Notes: generated from the sequence alone by a model not told the origin. A DNA stretch of 64,000 nucleotides from Fusicatenibacter saccharivorans (GCF_015557635.1 NZ_JADNOP010000010.1:1-64000), one strand, 5' to 3'; numbered from the stretch's first letter, positions 48,384 through 57,585 are shown. Made by a program: numbers and translations.

Positions 48384-49036
48384 TTTTTATGAAATTCGAG
48401 GATTCCCTCTTTCTGCATTTTTCCGAGTTCTTTGGAGAGGGCGCTCCGGTCGAGGTTCAGGTAGTCGGCGAGGCCCTGGCGGTCGAAGGGGATCGTAAAG
48501 GTGTCGGCGCCGGTTTTGGCAGACTGCGCGGCGAGGTAGACCAGCACGCGCTCGCGGATCGTCTTTGGTGTAGTGCAGAAAATGCGGTTGGAGAGGGTAA
48601 GATTTTTCTGCATGGAGATGCGGAGCATGTTACTGCGAAGCTGGGACAGCCATGCATCATCACCATCGGCGGTCTGGTCGAGGTTTCGAAGATTGAAAAA
48701 GAGAACCGTCGAGGCTTCGGCTGCCGTGACATTCACCATCATCGGCTCCCGACAGAAGGCATACGTTTCGGCAAATACCTGGCCGGGGGTGATCTTGCTT
48801 AAGATACTGCGGTTGCCCCAGAGATCCGTATTCTCCACGAAAACGCTGCCGGACAGCACAATCCCCAGTTCGGACACGCGGTCACCCATGTGATAAATGG
48901 TCTGGTTTTTCTCAAACGAACACGTCCGCAGCCACCCGCTCGAAACAAGAGCCGTCCGCCCGGTTTCCGAGATGCCATGAAAGAGCGGGAGAGAAAACAC
49001 CTCGGCCGGAAAAACAGCATCAGCCAATGATTTCAT
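48353..49036 (-). CDS. Crp/Fnr-family transcriptional regulator, probable hcp activator
   Basis: A 227-residue regulator: a cyclic-nucleotide-binding fold at about 15-135 without the Fnr N-terminal cysteine cluster, and a C-terminal winged helix-turn-helix at about 180-215 (GLADYLNLDRSALSKEL). Position just upstream of hcp is like the HcpR regulators of anaerobes, which sense NO with haem. I infer that role. Its ATG lies inside the end of the small gene upstream, with no good ribosome site of its own, so translation is probably coupled. Confidence 0.85.
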   Translation of the reverse strand: MKSLADAVFPAEVFSLPLFHGISETGRTALVSSGWLRTCSFEKNQTIYHMGDRVSELGIVLSGSVFVENTDLWGNRSILSKITPGQVFAETYAFCREPMMVNVTAAEASTVLFFNLRNLDQTADGDDAWLSQLRSNMLRISMQKNLTLSNRIFCTTPKTIRERVLVYLAAQSAKTGADTFTIPFDRQGLADYLNLDRSALSKELGKMQKEGILEFHKNKFTLRHPSL

Positions 49037-49199
49037 ACTGCAGCATCTCGTATTTCAAAATACTGCCCTCCATAATTTCCGGCGGCAGCAGTGCGCGGGC
49101 AACCAGTTTCATTTCATTGTCCTCCGGTTCGATGTCATTGCGGCGTAAATGCGCGTAATCACCATCGATGGCGACTACTTCGTAGGTGCAGGATAACAT
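49020..49199 (-). CDS. Small DUF3006-like protein (59 aa)
   Basis: A 59-residue protein beginning MLSCTYEVVAIDGDYAHLRR and containing ARALLPPEIMEGSIL. The pattern of two short beta pairs, a LLP motif and a GS/D turn resembles DUF3006 proteins. The ATG at 49199 has an AAGGAGG site 9 bases upstream, one of the best in the region. The stop overlaps the crp-like gene by 17 bases. The role is unknown; coupling to the regulator suggests a linked function. Confidence 0.72.
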   Translation of the reverse strand: MLSCTYEVVAIDGDYAHLRRNDIEPEDNEMKLVARALLPPEIMEGSILKYEMLQYEIIG

Positions 49200-49331
49200 A
49201 AGAAAACAACCTCCTTTTTCTTTACATGATACCTATTATACCGTGTGCAGAAACGGATGTCGATGGAATTTTTAATGTCGGAAACAAAAGTCTATGCTAT
49301 ACTTACAGCAGGGTATGACAGAAAAGAAAGG

Positions 49332-49450
49332 ATGGAAGGTAGGATCCTGGGGGAAGAACTTGGACTGGAAGTCTGCTCGGTGCTGAGAAAAATCCGGGAA
49401 GATATGTAGCTCATTATCATCAGCGGCTATGCGGAATTTTCTTATATAAT
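49332..49450 (+). pseudogene. Response-regulator receiver relic
   Basis: A frame with an ATG reads GLEVCSVLRKIREDM, then TAG, then LIIISGYAEFSYI. This is the middle of a LytTR-type receiver domain (the segment after the phosphorylated Asp up to the Ser/Thr strand) with an in-frame stop. The rest of the gene is missing. Confidence 0.6.
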
Positions 49451-49453
49451 AGG

Positions 49454-49579
49454 AAAGTTCGACATCTGCTCAGAGAAATCCCTAAACATGTGGAGGATAA
49501 AAAAACTGATTTTCTAACAGAGCTTCTGCCATGGTCCAAGTCTTTACCAGAACATATCGGGAAGCCCAGACAGCAATAA
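49454..49579 (+). pseudogene. IS66-type transposase C-terminal relic
   Basis: Forty-one codons ending at TAA read RHLLREIPKHVEDK and LTELLPWSKSLPEHI, the usual C-terminus of IS66-family DDE transposases (recognised from memory). Nothing else of the element is visible, and no terminal repeat can be assigned. The gap 49580-49734 is empty. Confidence 0.6.
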
Positions 49580-49734
49580 GATTTCACCAGCTAACAGAGG
49601 ATTTTTCTTTACACAATAACTCCATATAATTACCGGAATCAGACAAAGCCGAAAAAAAGAAAGAAGATTAGGAACCGTAATAATTCTATTCAAATTTTCT
49701 TCCTGATTTACTTCACTCTGCATGTACGGTCACC

Positions 49735-50778
49735 TTACTTTCCTTTTTTTTTAGACATAAACCAATAAAATATAACACAAAATGCTAAAGCAAACACAAC
49801 ACCAAAAACATTTTGAATCACTCTAAGACTAACCGCTCCTTGTAGTCCATAAGTCTCTGTAGCAATGGCTAAAGCACCAAATGTGTTAAATACTGCCTGC
49901 CAGCCATATTGTGCTGAAAATCCTACACCGATTCCACCAAGAATTCCTATATATGCATAGATTGACGAAGGAAGCAGAAAATATAATACTGTAAAACATA
50001 TAACACCTGCAATATTTCCAACAATCCTTTTACGGACTCTGTAGTGCATATCTTCCATAAACGGCAAAATCGTGGACATGGCCGCAATACCAGCCCACAT
50101 TGCACGTGGCATATTACAAAGTTCTGCAATGCAAAGGACAATCGGTACGCATAAAATCTGACATATCTGCCATTTTGTTCTGGAAGAAGTGATATCAAAT
50201 TCTTGTATCAGATCTTTCAGATTTCTTTTATAGGTTCTGTTTTTATGATTTCGATAAAATACGAAGCAGGTAAGTGCTGCACCTAAAGCCATTCCGACTA
50301 ATCGCATCTGATAGCTTTTTCCCGTAACATCATAACCATATAGCAGTAGATACCCAAGAACCAATGTAGATTGATTAAACATGAATGGATTATGGCATCC
50401 GAACAGAATCAACACAGCCAGTGCCGCAATATTTAACAGCATTCCCAATACCGGTGAAAACTGATTTGCTAAATGCGGACATACAGTCATAATTACAAAG
50501 AACAAAGCCAAAAGCATCGTAGATTGTCCGGTGTGGATCCCCAGATCCGCATTTCTAAACACCATGAGACATAATAAGACTACTACACCTACAATGCTGT
50601 TCTCATTTCCAAATAGGATACTGAAAATACTAACAAAGCAAAAACAAAATGCCATTGTAGCAGCTATCTTCACCAGATATACCCACATATGATATGATTT
50701 TTCTTTTAGTGTTTCACTCTTTTTCAACAGGTTTTTAGAACCTGCCTGATTTAACTGCAACTCCTGATAAAATGTCAT
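49735..50778 (-). CDS. FUSC-family membrane protein
   Basis: A 347-residue polytopic protein. Two sets of five to six hydrophobic helices flank a basic cytoplasmic part (residues about 180-200, NHKNRTYKRNLKDL). This is the layout of fusaric-acid-resistance/aromatic-acid-exporter-like proteins, in a short form. It may export a small amphipathic compound; the substrate is unknown. It is the last gene of the PLD-response regulator-kinase-FUSC operon, 31 bases after the kinase. Confidence 0.75.
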   Translation of the reverse strand: MTFYQELQLNQAGSKNLLKKSETLKEKSYHMWVYLVKIAATMAFCFCFVSIFSILFGNENSIVGVVVLLCLMVFRNADLGIHTGQSTMLLALFFVIMTVCPHLANQFSPVLGMLLNIAALAVLILFGCHNPFMFNQSTLVLGYLLLYGYDVTGKSYQMRLVGMALGAALTCFVFYRNHKNRTYKRNLKDLIQEFDITSSRTKWQICQILCVPIVLCIAELCNMPRAMWAGIAAMSTILPFMEDMHYRVRKRIVGNIAGVICFTVLYFLLPSSIYAYIGILGGIGVGFSAQYGWQAVFNTFGALAIATETYGLQGAVSLRVIQNVFGVVFALAFCVIFYWFMSKKKGK

Positions 50779-50809
50779 GTAATTCCTCCTATATCTGTTT
50801 TTCTTAAAC

Positions 50810-51853
50810 TTATATGGCCTTATCTTTCTGTATTGGAAGCTCTACAACAAATCTGCATCCACCATATTCACGGTTTTCTGCTTTGATTGTTCCTCCGGCA
50901 CTATCTACAATCCGTTTTACAAGTGCAAGACCTAGGCCATTTCCTTCTGCTTTATGAGATCCATCTACCTGATAGAACTTGTCAAATATTCTGGATTTTA
51001 CATCATCCTCTATTCCTGGTCCTTCATCTTCCAGAATGAACTTAACAGAATCCTGTTCTTGTTTCAGAAACATCGTAATTGTCCCCTTTGAAGGGCTGAA
51101 CTTAATCGCATTATCCAAAAGATTTATCCAGATATGCATAAAAAGTCCTTCATTCCCAGTATATTTAACTTCCTCCAATTCTACCTGAAAACCAATTTCT
51201 TTTTCTGTCCATTTTGTTTCCAATGAAAGAAATGCCTGGCGGATCTGTTCATCCAGACGATATTCTGTTTTTTTCATTGGTATATTCTGATTCTCTAACT
51301 TGGATAACAGCAAAATATTACCAACCAATCCGGAAAGTCTTTGGGTGTTAAATAAGATTTTTTCTACATATTCCTCTTGATCCGGAGACAGTTCTTCTCC
51401 CTGAAGCAGCATTGTATATCCTTCAATGGCATTAATCGGGGTCTTAAACTCATGAGAAACATCAGATACAAAATCCATCTGCAGCACCTCTGTTGCACGA
51501 AGTTCTTTTGTCATAACGTTAAAACTTTGATAAGATTCTCCAACTTCTGCTATACGGCTGTTCGTTTCCAAATGCTGTTCAAAATCTCCCTGAGAAACTT
51601 CCTTCATTGCTTTACTAAGTCTGGTAATTGGTTCCAGTAACTTTGCATTAATAAAGGAAGTGATCAGCCCGGCAATCAATGTATTGAAAATCAAAAGCCA
51701 GCCAAGCACAGATATGCTGCCCGGCAGATTAAAAAAATGATTCAAAAAAGCAAATAATAAAGCAGATATGACTGTTGAAAATACAAGTGCCAGCCAGATT
51801 GCACCAGTCAGACAGGATCGGATCCGCAATCCTTTTTCTTTCTTTTGTTCCAT
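50810..51853 (-). CDS. Sensor histidine kinase with HAMP domain
   Basis: A 347-residue kinase: two membrane helices (about 17-40 and 48-68) with almost no extracellular loop, a HAMP domain (70-122), the phosphoacceptor helix with His134 in SHEFKTP, and an ATPase domain (N box NLLDNAIKFSP, G boxes EDEGPGIEDD and GNGLGLALVK). The tiny extracellular part puts it with intramembrane-sensing kinases that monitor envelope stress. Its start overlaps the regulator stop (TAATG). Confidence 0.9.
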   Translation of the reverse strand: MEQKKEKGLRIRSCLTGAIWLALVFSTVISALLFAFLNHFFNLPGSISVLGWLLIFNTLIAGLITSFINAKLLEPITRLSKAMKEVSQGDFEQHLETNSRIAEVGESYQSFNVMTKELRATEVLQMDFVSDVSHEFKTPINAIEGYTMLLQGEELSPDQEEYVEKILFNTQRLSGLVGNILLLSKLENQNIPMKKTEYRLDEQIRQAFLSLETKWTEKEIGFQVELEEVKYTGNEGLFMHIWINLLDNAIKFSPSKGTITMFLKQEQDSVKFILEDEGPGIEDDVKSRIFDKFYQVDGSHKAEGNGLGLALVKRIVDSAGGTIKAENREYGGCRFVVELPIQKDKAI

Positions 51854-52524
51854 TATTTTTTCACCACCTTGTATCCAATTCCACGCATTGTTACGATTTC
51901 AAAATCAGGGTTATCTTTAAAACGCTCTCTGATTCTTCCTATATGTACCTCTATCGTATGTGGGTCTGCCTCCGTCTCGTATCCCCATACTTCATCCATC
52001 AACTGTTGTTTTGTAAATGTTCTGCCTGGCGAAGCTGCAAGCTTATATAAAAGCAGGAATTCTTTTTTAGGCAAAACAAGACTTTCCTTATCAGTTGTAA
52101 CCGTCATTGCATCATAATCAAACTCTGTTGAACCGATCACAATTTTGTGTTCATTCAGTATCTGTGCACGGCGAAGCAGTGCTCCAACTCTTAAAACCAT
52201 TTCATTCACATTTACCGGTTTTACCATATAATCGTCACTTCCCGAAAGAAATCCCTGGCGCATATCATCAAAGGAACCTTTCGCAGTGATCATAAGTACC
52301 GGTATCTGATATCCTGCTGAACGGAGTTCCGACACCAGTTCATAACCATCCATAACCGGCATCATAATATCGGAAATGATCAGATCAATATACTCTTTAT
52401 CCAATATTTCTAATGCCAGTGCTCCATCCGATGCACTTTTGACCTGATATCCATTCTTCTCAAGCACTTTTTGGAATAGCTGGCTTAATTCTTTATCATC
52501 TTCTACAATCAATATTTGAAACAC
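51853..52524 (-). CDS. OmpR-family response regulator
   Basis: A 223-residue regulator starting at GTG (52524) with an AAGGAGGAAGG site. Receiver domain at residues 1-118 with phosphorylation site Asp52 (SDIMMP) and Lys in MVKPV; winged helix DNA-binding domain at 130-223. It should be phosphorylated by the kinase encoded next to it. Likely target: its own operon, where 11-bp direct repeats lie before the first gene. Confidence 0.92.
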   Translation of the reverse strand: MFQILIVEDDKELSQLFQKVLEKNGYQVKSASDGALALEILDKEYIDLIISDIMMPVMDGYELVSELRSAGYQIPVLMITAKGSFDDMRQGFLSGSDDYMVKPVNVNEMVLRVGALLRRAQILNEHKIVIGSTEFDYDAMTVTTDKESLVLPKKEFLLLYKLAASPGRTFTKQQLMDEVWGYETEADPHTIEVHIGRIRERFKDNPDFEIVTMRGIGYKVVKK

Positions 52525-52541
52525 GTTTTCCTTCCTCCTTA

Positions 52542-53975
52542 TTAAAACAGATACCTTGCCCATCCAAGCAGATGCTGTACCAAAAATATTTTTCTCTGAC
52601 GTTTCTTTGTTAATTCGATTGGCTCTACATGATATGGATCACGATAGGTTCCATCTTCCAATACCTGTCGGGACACTCTTTCATATTCCATCATGCCTTC
52701 TTCCAACTGTTTATTAATCTCTTTGCTACGTATTACAAGCATCAGTTCCGTATCCAGATACGTGCTTCTCATATCCATGTTAAAGGAACCGATTACGGAT
52801 AGATCATCATCAATCAGGATGCTTTTTCCGTGGTAAGAATAGCCGCCTTCATACTCCCAGATATCAATTCCTGTATTTAAAATTCTGTTTCTGTTTCTCG
52901 CATAATCAGCAGAACCAAACGGATTTCCATTGTTGGCAACCGAATTGGTCATGATAGAAAAATCCGGAACTCTCTCCGCAATCTCTTTCCATGTATTATA
53001 CATCATATCATTGCAAATAATATATGGTGTATGAATTTTCACGCGCTCTTTTGCATTTTTCATTAGTTCTCCCAGTTGATACCAGACTACTGGTTCCTTG
53101 GAACCTGTGTGGATAGGATTTGACACTAATGCAATCTTTTCTGTCTCAAAAGTTTCGTCCGTGTAATCGGTATCGCAGATTCTTTCCTTATTCTCTTCAA
53201 AATATTTCTGATAGCCGTTCTGCAGTTCTAAAACTGCGTTCTTTACAGATTTTCTATTTGCCAGTTTTTTATTGTCATGAAAATAACCACTGTCTTCTTG
53301 TTCCCATATCGTTTCAAAATACTCTAACAACTGGTTAACTGAATTTTCTTTCTCAGGTTCATCGCAAACCACTAACACGTCTCTGTCATAGTTCTTATGT
53401 CCCGGAAAATCACCCAGGAAATAATTGTATGTATTTCTTCCCCCAAGAATATATCTCTTTCCATCTGCAATCAAATATTTATCATGCATTCTACCCATCA
53501 TTTTCCACGGTTTCAACGGATTGGCCTTATTATATAGTTTAATTTCAACATTCTCATGGGAAGATAATCCATAGAAATACGGATTTCCTTCCATATCAAT
53601 CCAGCTCTCCATTCCATCTACTAACAGACGAATATGTACACCCCTGTCTGCCGCATCATGCAGTGCTCCTAAAATCAATTTTCCACTTTCATCGGATTGA
53701 AATGCAAAAGTAGAAAGAATAATTTCCTTTTTTGCATTTTTGATCAAACGCACTCTTTGTAAAAGCGCTTCTGGATTCTTTTCTATGATTACTGCCCGTT
53801 CTGTATTTTCACTGCATTCGTTCCATGACCCATTTTTTGTTTCTTTTTTGGTTGTATTGGACACTTCCGGCTGCTTTTTATATGCAACGTGGATTCCGAG
53901 CAATTCATAAAAAGCCACACATAAAAAAACTGCCAGTATAACAAGAAGGATTTTACATATTTTATACTTTTTCAT
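52542..53975 (-). CDS. Phospholipase D-like protein, membrane anchored
   Basis: A 477-residue protein with an N-terminal membrane helix (residues 7-28) and an outward-facing PLD domain. Both HKD motifs are intact: H164-D-K166...D171 and H382-G-K384...D389. It is longer than and not closely similar to the cardiolipin synthase encoded next door. It may make or remodel cardiolipin or another phospholipid; the reaction is unproven. First gene of the two-component/FUSC operon. Confidence 0.82.
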   Translation of the reverse strand: MKKYKICKILLVILAVFLCVAFYELLGIHVAYKKQPEVSNTTKKETKNGSWNECSENTERAVIIEKNPEALLQRVRLIKNAKKEIILSTFAFQSDESGKLILGALHDAADRGVHIRLLVDGMESWIDMEGNPYFYGLSSHENVEIKLYNKANPLKPWKMMGRMHDKYLIADGKRYILGGRNTYNYFLGDFPGHKNYDRDVLVVCDEPEKENSVNQLLEYFETIWEQEDSGYFHDNKKLANRKSVKNAVLELQNGYQKYFEENKERICDTDYTDETFETEKIALVSNPIHTGSKEPVVWYQLGELMKNAKERVKIHTPYIICNDMMYNTWKEIAERVPDFSIMTNSVANNGNPFGSADYARNRNRILNTGIDIWEYEGGYSYHGKSILIDDDLSVIGSFNMDMRSTYLDTELMLVIRSKEINKQLEEGMMEYERVSRQVLEDGTYRDPYHVEPIELTKKRQRKIFLVQHLLGWARYLF

Positions 53976-54006
53976 TGTACATCACCTGATTCCTTTTTAT
54001 TTCATA

Positions 54007-54043
54007 CTTATACAATACAAAGTCAATCTCAATTTAACCTCAA
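54007..54043 (-). promoter_or_regulatory. Promoter with OmpR-type direct repeats before the PLD operon
   Basis: On the minus strand two 11-bp units TTGAGGTTAAA (54043-54033) and TTGAGATTGAC (54032-54022) are directly joined and are followed 9 bases later by TATAAG (54012-54007) as a -10. No good separate -35 is seen, as expected for an activator-dependent promoter. Confidence 0.5.
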
Positions 54044-54104
54044 CAAGGTTTGTTTTTTCATCAATGCAAAATCTTCTTTGTACAACAGACTGTTAGATAT
54101 AGCA

Positions 54105-54162
54105 AAAACGGCCTTTCAAAAACAGTTAACTTCTAAATCAACTGTTTTTTGAAAGGTCGTTT
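54105..54162 (-). terminator. Terminator after cardiolipin synthase
   Basis: AAACGACCTTTCAAAAAACAG on one arm pairs with CTGTTTTTGAAAGGCCGTTT on the other, on the minus strand, with one G-T pair and a bulge. Confidence 0.8.
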
Positions 54163-54172
54163 CATCAGATTC

Positions 54173-55732
54173 TTATAGCAATCCAGCAAATAATCTCATA
54201 AATAATTGTCCCAGTCGCAAATATGCACTTCGTCCGGTTTGATATTGGTCTGTCACATCACGACATTCTCCCATCGTTCTTATCAGATCATTTTTTATTT
54301 CCACAACTGCCTGACAATCTGCCATAAAACAGCCGTTTTCAAAATGGTGATATAAACTTCGATAATCCAGATTAATTGTTCCACAAGTTGCCATACAGTC
54401 ATCTGCCACACTCATTTTTGCATGACAGAAACCAGGAGTCCACTCATAAACACGAACACCATGTTTAACCAATCCATGATAAAAAGAACGAGTTATATTA
54501 TAAATGAATTTTTTATCAGGGATACCAGGTGTGATAATTCTTACGTCTACCCCTCGCTTAGCAGCCAGACATAACGCATGCGTCATTTCATCTGTTATGA
54601 TTAGATATGGAGTCATAAACCAACAATATTTTTCAGCTTTATTTATCATACTGATATAAACTTCTTCTCCTACTTGCTCATTATCCATAGGGCTGTCTGC
54701 ATAAGGTTGAACAAACCCAGTTTGCTGTGCCGCATAATCATAGTGGAAAAGGTATTTACTAAAATCAGAATCATTAGCATCCTTATCACTTACTGCATTC
54801 CACATTTCCAAAAATGTCACCGTAAGCGACTGAACAGCATCTCCTTCTAAACGAATACCTGTATCTTTCCACTGTCCATACGGGTGTGTGTAATTAAAAT
54901 ATTCGTTTGCTAGATTATATCCACCTGTAAATCCGACTTTTCCATCAATAACTGTTATTTTTCTATGATCACGATTGTTCAAAAACAGATTTAAACCTGG
55001 CATAAACGGATTGAATACACGGCAATGAATTCCTATTGCCTCCATCTTTTTCACAAAATCTGTGTTAATAAAGCCTATAGAACCCATATCATCGTAGAAT
55101 ACTCTAACTTTCACACCTGCTTTTACTCGCTCTTCCAGAACATCTTGAATCTTATGCCATGCTTCAGCGTCTTCTATCGCATGATATTCCATAAAGATAA
55201 ACTTCTGTGCTTTCCCCAAATCCTTAAGCTGTGCCTCTAATCCTTTCACTGCTTCATCAAAATACACAATATCCGTATTCTGATAGATTGGATACTGCGA
55301 ATTTCTTTGTATGTAACTTGCTATATTTCCTGCTTTCGGAATTGTTTCTTTTATTCTGCTCAAACACTCCTGACTGTCCGGGAGCATTGGTAACAATTTG
55401 CTATCAATTTCTGCATATCGCTCACGCATTTTATGTGTGCCGCCATTCAAACCAATCAACAAATACAGGCCTACACCCATAATTGGGAAAATTAGAATTA
55501 AGATGACCCAAGGCATTTTCATAGAGGATGTCTTATTTGATGCGTACAATCCCAAAACCAAGATCCCACTCAAAATCCTTGTAAATAAATTTATGATTTC
55601 TGCATATTCATTCAAGCGTGTTACGATAGTAATAATAAAAATCACTTCCAGAAGAATGCAGATTATGGAAAAGCACAGCCGTTTTACCCCATTTTTTGTT
55701 TTTGCTTTGCCCTCTAAAGTATCTTGTTTCAT
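54173..55732 (-). CDS. cls: Cardiolipin synthase
   Basis: A 519-residue two-HKD phospholipase D enzyme that joins two phosphatidylglycerols to cardiolipin. Two N-terminal membrane helices (about 20-40 and 50-95 region) precede the catalytic domains. HKD1: His256, Lys258, Asp263. HKD2: His437, Lys439, Asp444. Length and layout fit bacterial Cls. It is followed by its own terminator and then by the PLD/two-component operon, so two PLD enzymes lie together. Confidence 0.92.
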   Translation of the reverse strand: MKQDTLEGKAKTKNGVKRLCFSIICILLEVIFIITIVTRLNEYAEIINLFTRILSGILVLGLYASNKTSSMKMPWVILILIFPIMGVGLYLLIGLNGGTHKMRERYAEIDSKLLPMLPDSQECLSRIKETIPKAGNIASYIQRNSQYPIYQNTDIVYFDEAVKGLEAQLKDLGKAQKFIFMEYHAIEDAEAWHKIQDVLEERVKAGVKVRVFYDDMGSIGFINTDFVKKMEAIGIHCRVFNPFMPGLNLFLNNRDHRKITVIDGKVGFTGGYNLANEYFNYTHPYGQWKDTGIRLEGDAVQSLTVTFLEMWNAVSDKDANDSDFSKYLFHYDYAAQQTGFVQPYADSPMDNEQVGEEVYISMINKAEKYCWFMTPYLIITDEMTHALCLAAKRGVDVRIITPGIPDKKFIYNITRSFYHGLVKHGVRVYEWTPGFCHAKMSVADDCMATCGTINLDYRSLYHHFENGCFMADCQAVVEIKNDLIRTMGECRDVTDQYQTGRSAYLRLGQLFMRLFAGLL

Positions 55733-55767
55733 ATATATTCCACCTTCCTACTTGCTCAGTTTTCTCC

Positions 55768-55962
55768 CTAAATTTCGTGTAACATACCAATTTTGTCTTT
55801 TATTCTCTGCAGTTCATTATCTGCTTCAATGATAGCTCTTGCAGAATGAAGTAATTCTTCACTTATCTCATCATAGCCAGGATGAATTGACTTACGTCTG
55901 GCAATTCTTGCAGCATTTCGTTTAGGGTTTTGTGCTTCACATATTTCTGCACATACACCCAA
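55768..55962 (-). CDS. Possible small protein or frame-shifted gene end
   Basis: A 64-codon frame beginning MGVCAEICEAQNPK with a charged helical C-terminus (EADNELQRIKDKI). It overlaps the next gene's last 100 bases in another frame. It has no clear ribosome site. It could be the true C-terminus of that gene after a frameshift, or a chance frame. Confidence 0.35.
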   Translation of the reverse strand: MGVCAEICEAQNPKRNAARIARRKSIHPGYDEISEELLHSARAIIEADNELQRIKDKIGMLHEI

Positions 55963-56165
55963 CAGGCAACGCTACTGACTTCTGATACAATGTCAGCTAT
56001 GGTTTTGCGCATAAGCTCTTCAAATTCAGCAATTTCTTCTTTCGGAACAACATCATACAGTGTTGGTGCCTGATGACTTATTTTTACTCCATTTTCATTT
56101 GCATCTTTAAGCAGATTCTTAACTTTTTCTCTTGAATCCTCCGGTACTTTCATGTACTCCCACAT
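55863..56165 (-). CDS. Hypothetical protein, possibly truncated
   Basis: About 100 residues beginning MWEYMKVPEDSREKVKNLL, mostly helical and charged, with no family I recognise. The frame is open upstream of the chosen ATG (a GTG at 56177 and further codons), so a missing N-terminus is possible. The overlap with another good frame at its 3' end suggests a frameshift. Codon use is AT-rich like the rest of this island. Confidence 0.45.
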   Translation of the reverse strand: MWEYMKVPEDSREKVKNLLKDANENGVKISHQAPTLYDVVPKEEIAEFEELMRKTIADIVSEVSSVACWVYVQKYVKHKTLNEMLQELPDVSQFILAMMR

Positions 56166-56251
56166 AAATGCTACCACATCGGCTGGCCTTATTTATATCA
56201 TTTCACTCTTTTTTGAAATAGAACAACACCACAGCAACAACTCAAATCGAC

Positions 56252-57520
56252 TTAAAATTCCAGACTATTCGCATTCAGCAAGAAATACTTCATTCCCATG
56301 ATGACAAAACCTTCATCATTTCTCCAAGGCTTTTTGCTGCCATTTACAATGACGATCTTCTTAAAAGAGTCCGGGATATTACGCAGAGAATTGAACTCCT
56401 GCGTCTGTTTTTCTTCCGAAATCATGTCATATGCAACCTGGATATAGTATCTCTGGTTTCCTTGATTCACCACAAAGTCAACCTCCAACTGCTTGCGAAC
56501 ACGTTTGCCCTCTTTATCCTTATCGAAGATATCCACGACACCCACATCAACATTGTAGCCACGGATCAACAGCTCGTTATAAACAATGTTCTCCATGATA
56601 TGAGTAGGCTCCTGCTGTCTGAAATTCAGACGTGCATTTCTCAGTCCCAGATCCGTAAAGTAGTATTTCAGATTTGCACCGATATACTTTCTGCCCTTAA
56701 TATCGTATCGGCTTGCCTTGGAAATCAAAAAGGCATCTGTCAAATAGTCGATATGCTTGGAGATGGTTTTATTAGCATAAGTCATCTGGCGCTCACTGGC
56801 AAATGTATTGGCAATCTTTGAAGGGTTGGTCGGTGCGCCGATTGCAGATGCAAGCACATCAACCAGAATCCCAATCTCATCCACGTTCTGAATCTTATTT
56901 TTTTCAATAACATCCTTCAGATAGACATTTGCAAAGATGTTCTTCAGATAGTCCGCTTTCTGTCGTTCGCTCTGGAAACTTACGATCTGCGGCAATCCTC
57001 CGTAGATCATGTAGTCATCCCAGGCATCATCATAATCGCCGTCATAGACAGAATAAAACTCTGCAAAGGAGAGAGGGTAGATTCTAATCTCATCACCTCT
57101 GCCACGGAATTCGGTCACAATGTCGCTGGACAGGAACTTGGAATTACTTCCGGTGACATACACATCAATATTGCTCATGCGGAGCAGGCTGTTCAGCACT
57201 TCCTCAAATCGTGGCATGAACTGCACTTCATCCAAAAGGAGATAATACTTCCCGTCGTCTTTCATGGCATCCTTGATGTACTTGAAGCATACCTTGGGAT
57301 CTCTTAATTCTTCGTTCTCAATACCATCCAATGCAATTTCAATAATATGATCAACATCAACGCCGTTCTCCAGTAAGTATCTCTTAAAGATGGTAAACAG
57401 CAAAAAGGATTTGCCACATCTACGAATGCCGGTAATCACCTTTATCATTCCATTATCTTTTCGCTCGATCAGCTGCTGTAGGTAAGCGTCTCTTTTAATC
57501 TCCACCGTTATATTCCCCAT
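56252..57520 (-). CDS. AAA ATPase with DUF4143 domain
   Basis: A 422-residue protein of the AAA_14/DUF4143 class common in Bacteroides and clostridia. Walker A GIRRCGKS lies near residue 32 and Walker B YYLLLDEVQ near 95. The C-terminal DUF4143 part ends with a PD-(D/E)XK-like strand (LEVDFVV...YYIQVAYD) in which the usual Lys is replaced by Gln/Val. Start at 57520 is uncertain because no good ribosome site is present. Function is unknown; such genes behave as mobile accessory genes. Confidence 0.85.
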   Translation of the reverse strand: MGNITVEIKRDAYLQQLIERKDNGMIKVITGIRRCGKSFLLFTIFKRYLLENGVDVDHIIEIALDGIENEELRDPKVCFKYIKDAMKDDGKYYLLLDEVQFMPRFEEVLNSLLRMSNIDVYVTGSNSKFLSSDIVTEFRGRGDEIRIYPLSFAEFYSVYDGDYDDAWDDYMIYGGLPQIVSFQSERQKADYLKNIFANVYLKDVIEKNKIQNVDEIGILVDVLASAIGAPTNPSKIANTFASERQMTYANKTISKHIDYLTDAFLISKASRYDIKGRKYIGANLKYYFTDLGLRNARLNFRQQEPTHIMENIVYNELLIRGYNVDVGVVDIFDKDKEGKRVRKQLEVDFVVNQGNQRYYIQVAYDMISEEKQTQEFNSLRNIPDSFKKIVIVNGSKKPWRNDEGFVIMGMKYFLLNANSLEF

Positions 57521-57550
57521 TTCCGTGCATCTACACACTTTTTAGTAATG
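57511..57550. repeat. 40-bp direct repeat, copy 1
   Basis: Starts TATTCCCCAT and contains GTGCATCTACACAC. It covers the start region of the ATPase gene. Copy 2 is at 57586-57625 with about 34 of 40 bases the same. The ATPase leader 57521-57816 holds these repeats and no gene. Confidence 0.7.
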
Positions 57551-57585
57551 AGATTCTATCGCAGAACGACCTGAATTTCAATATG

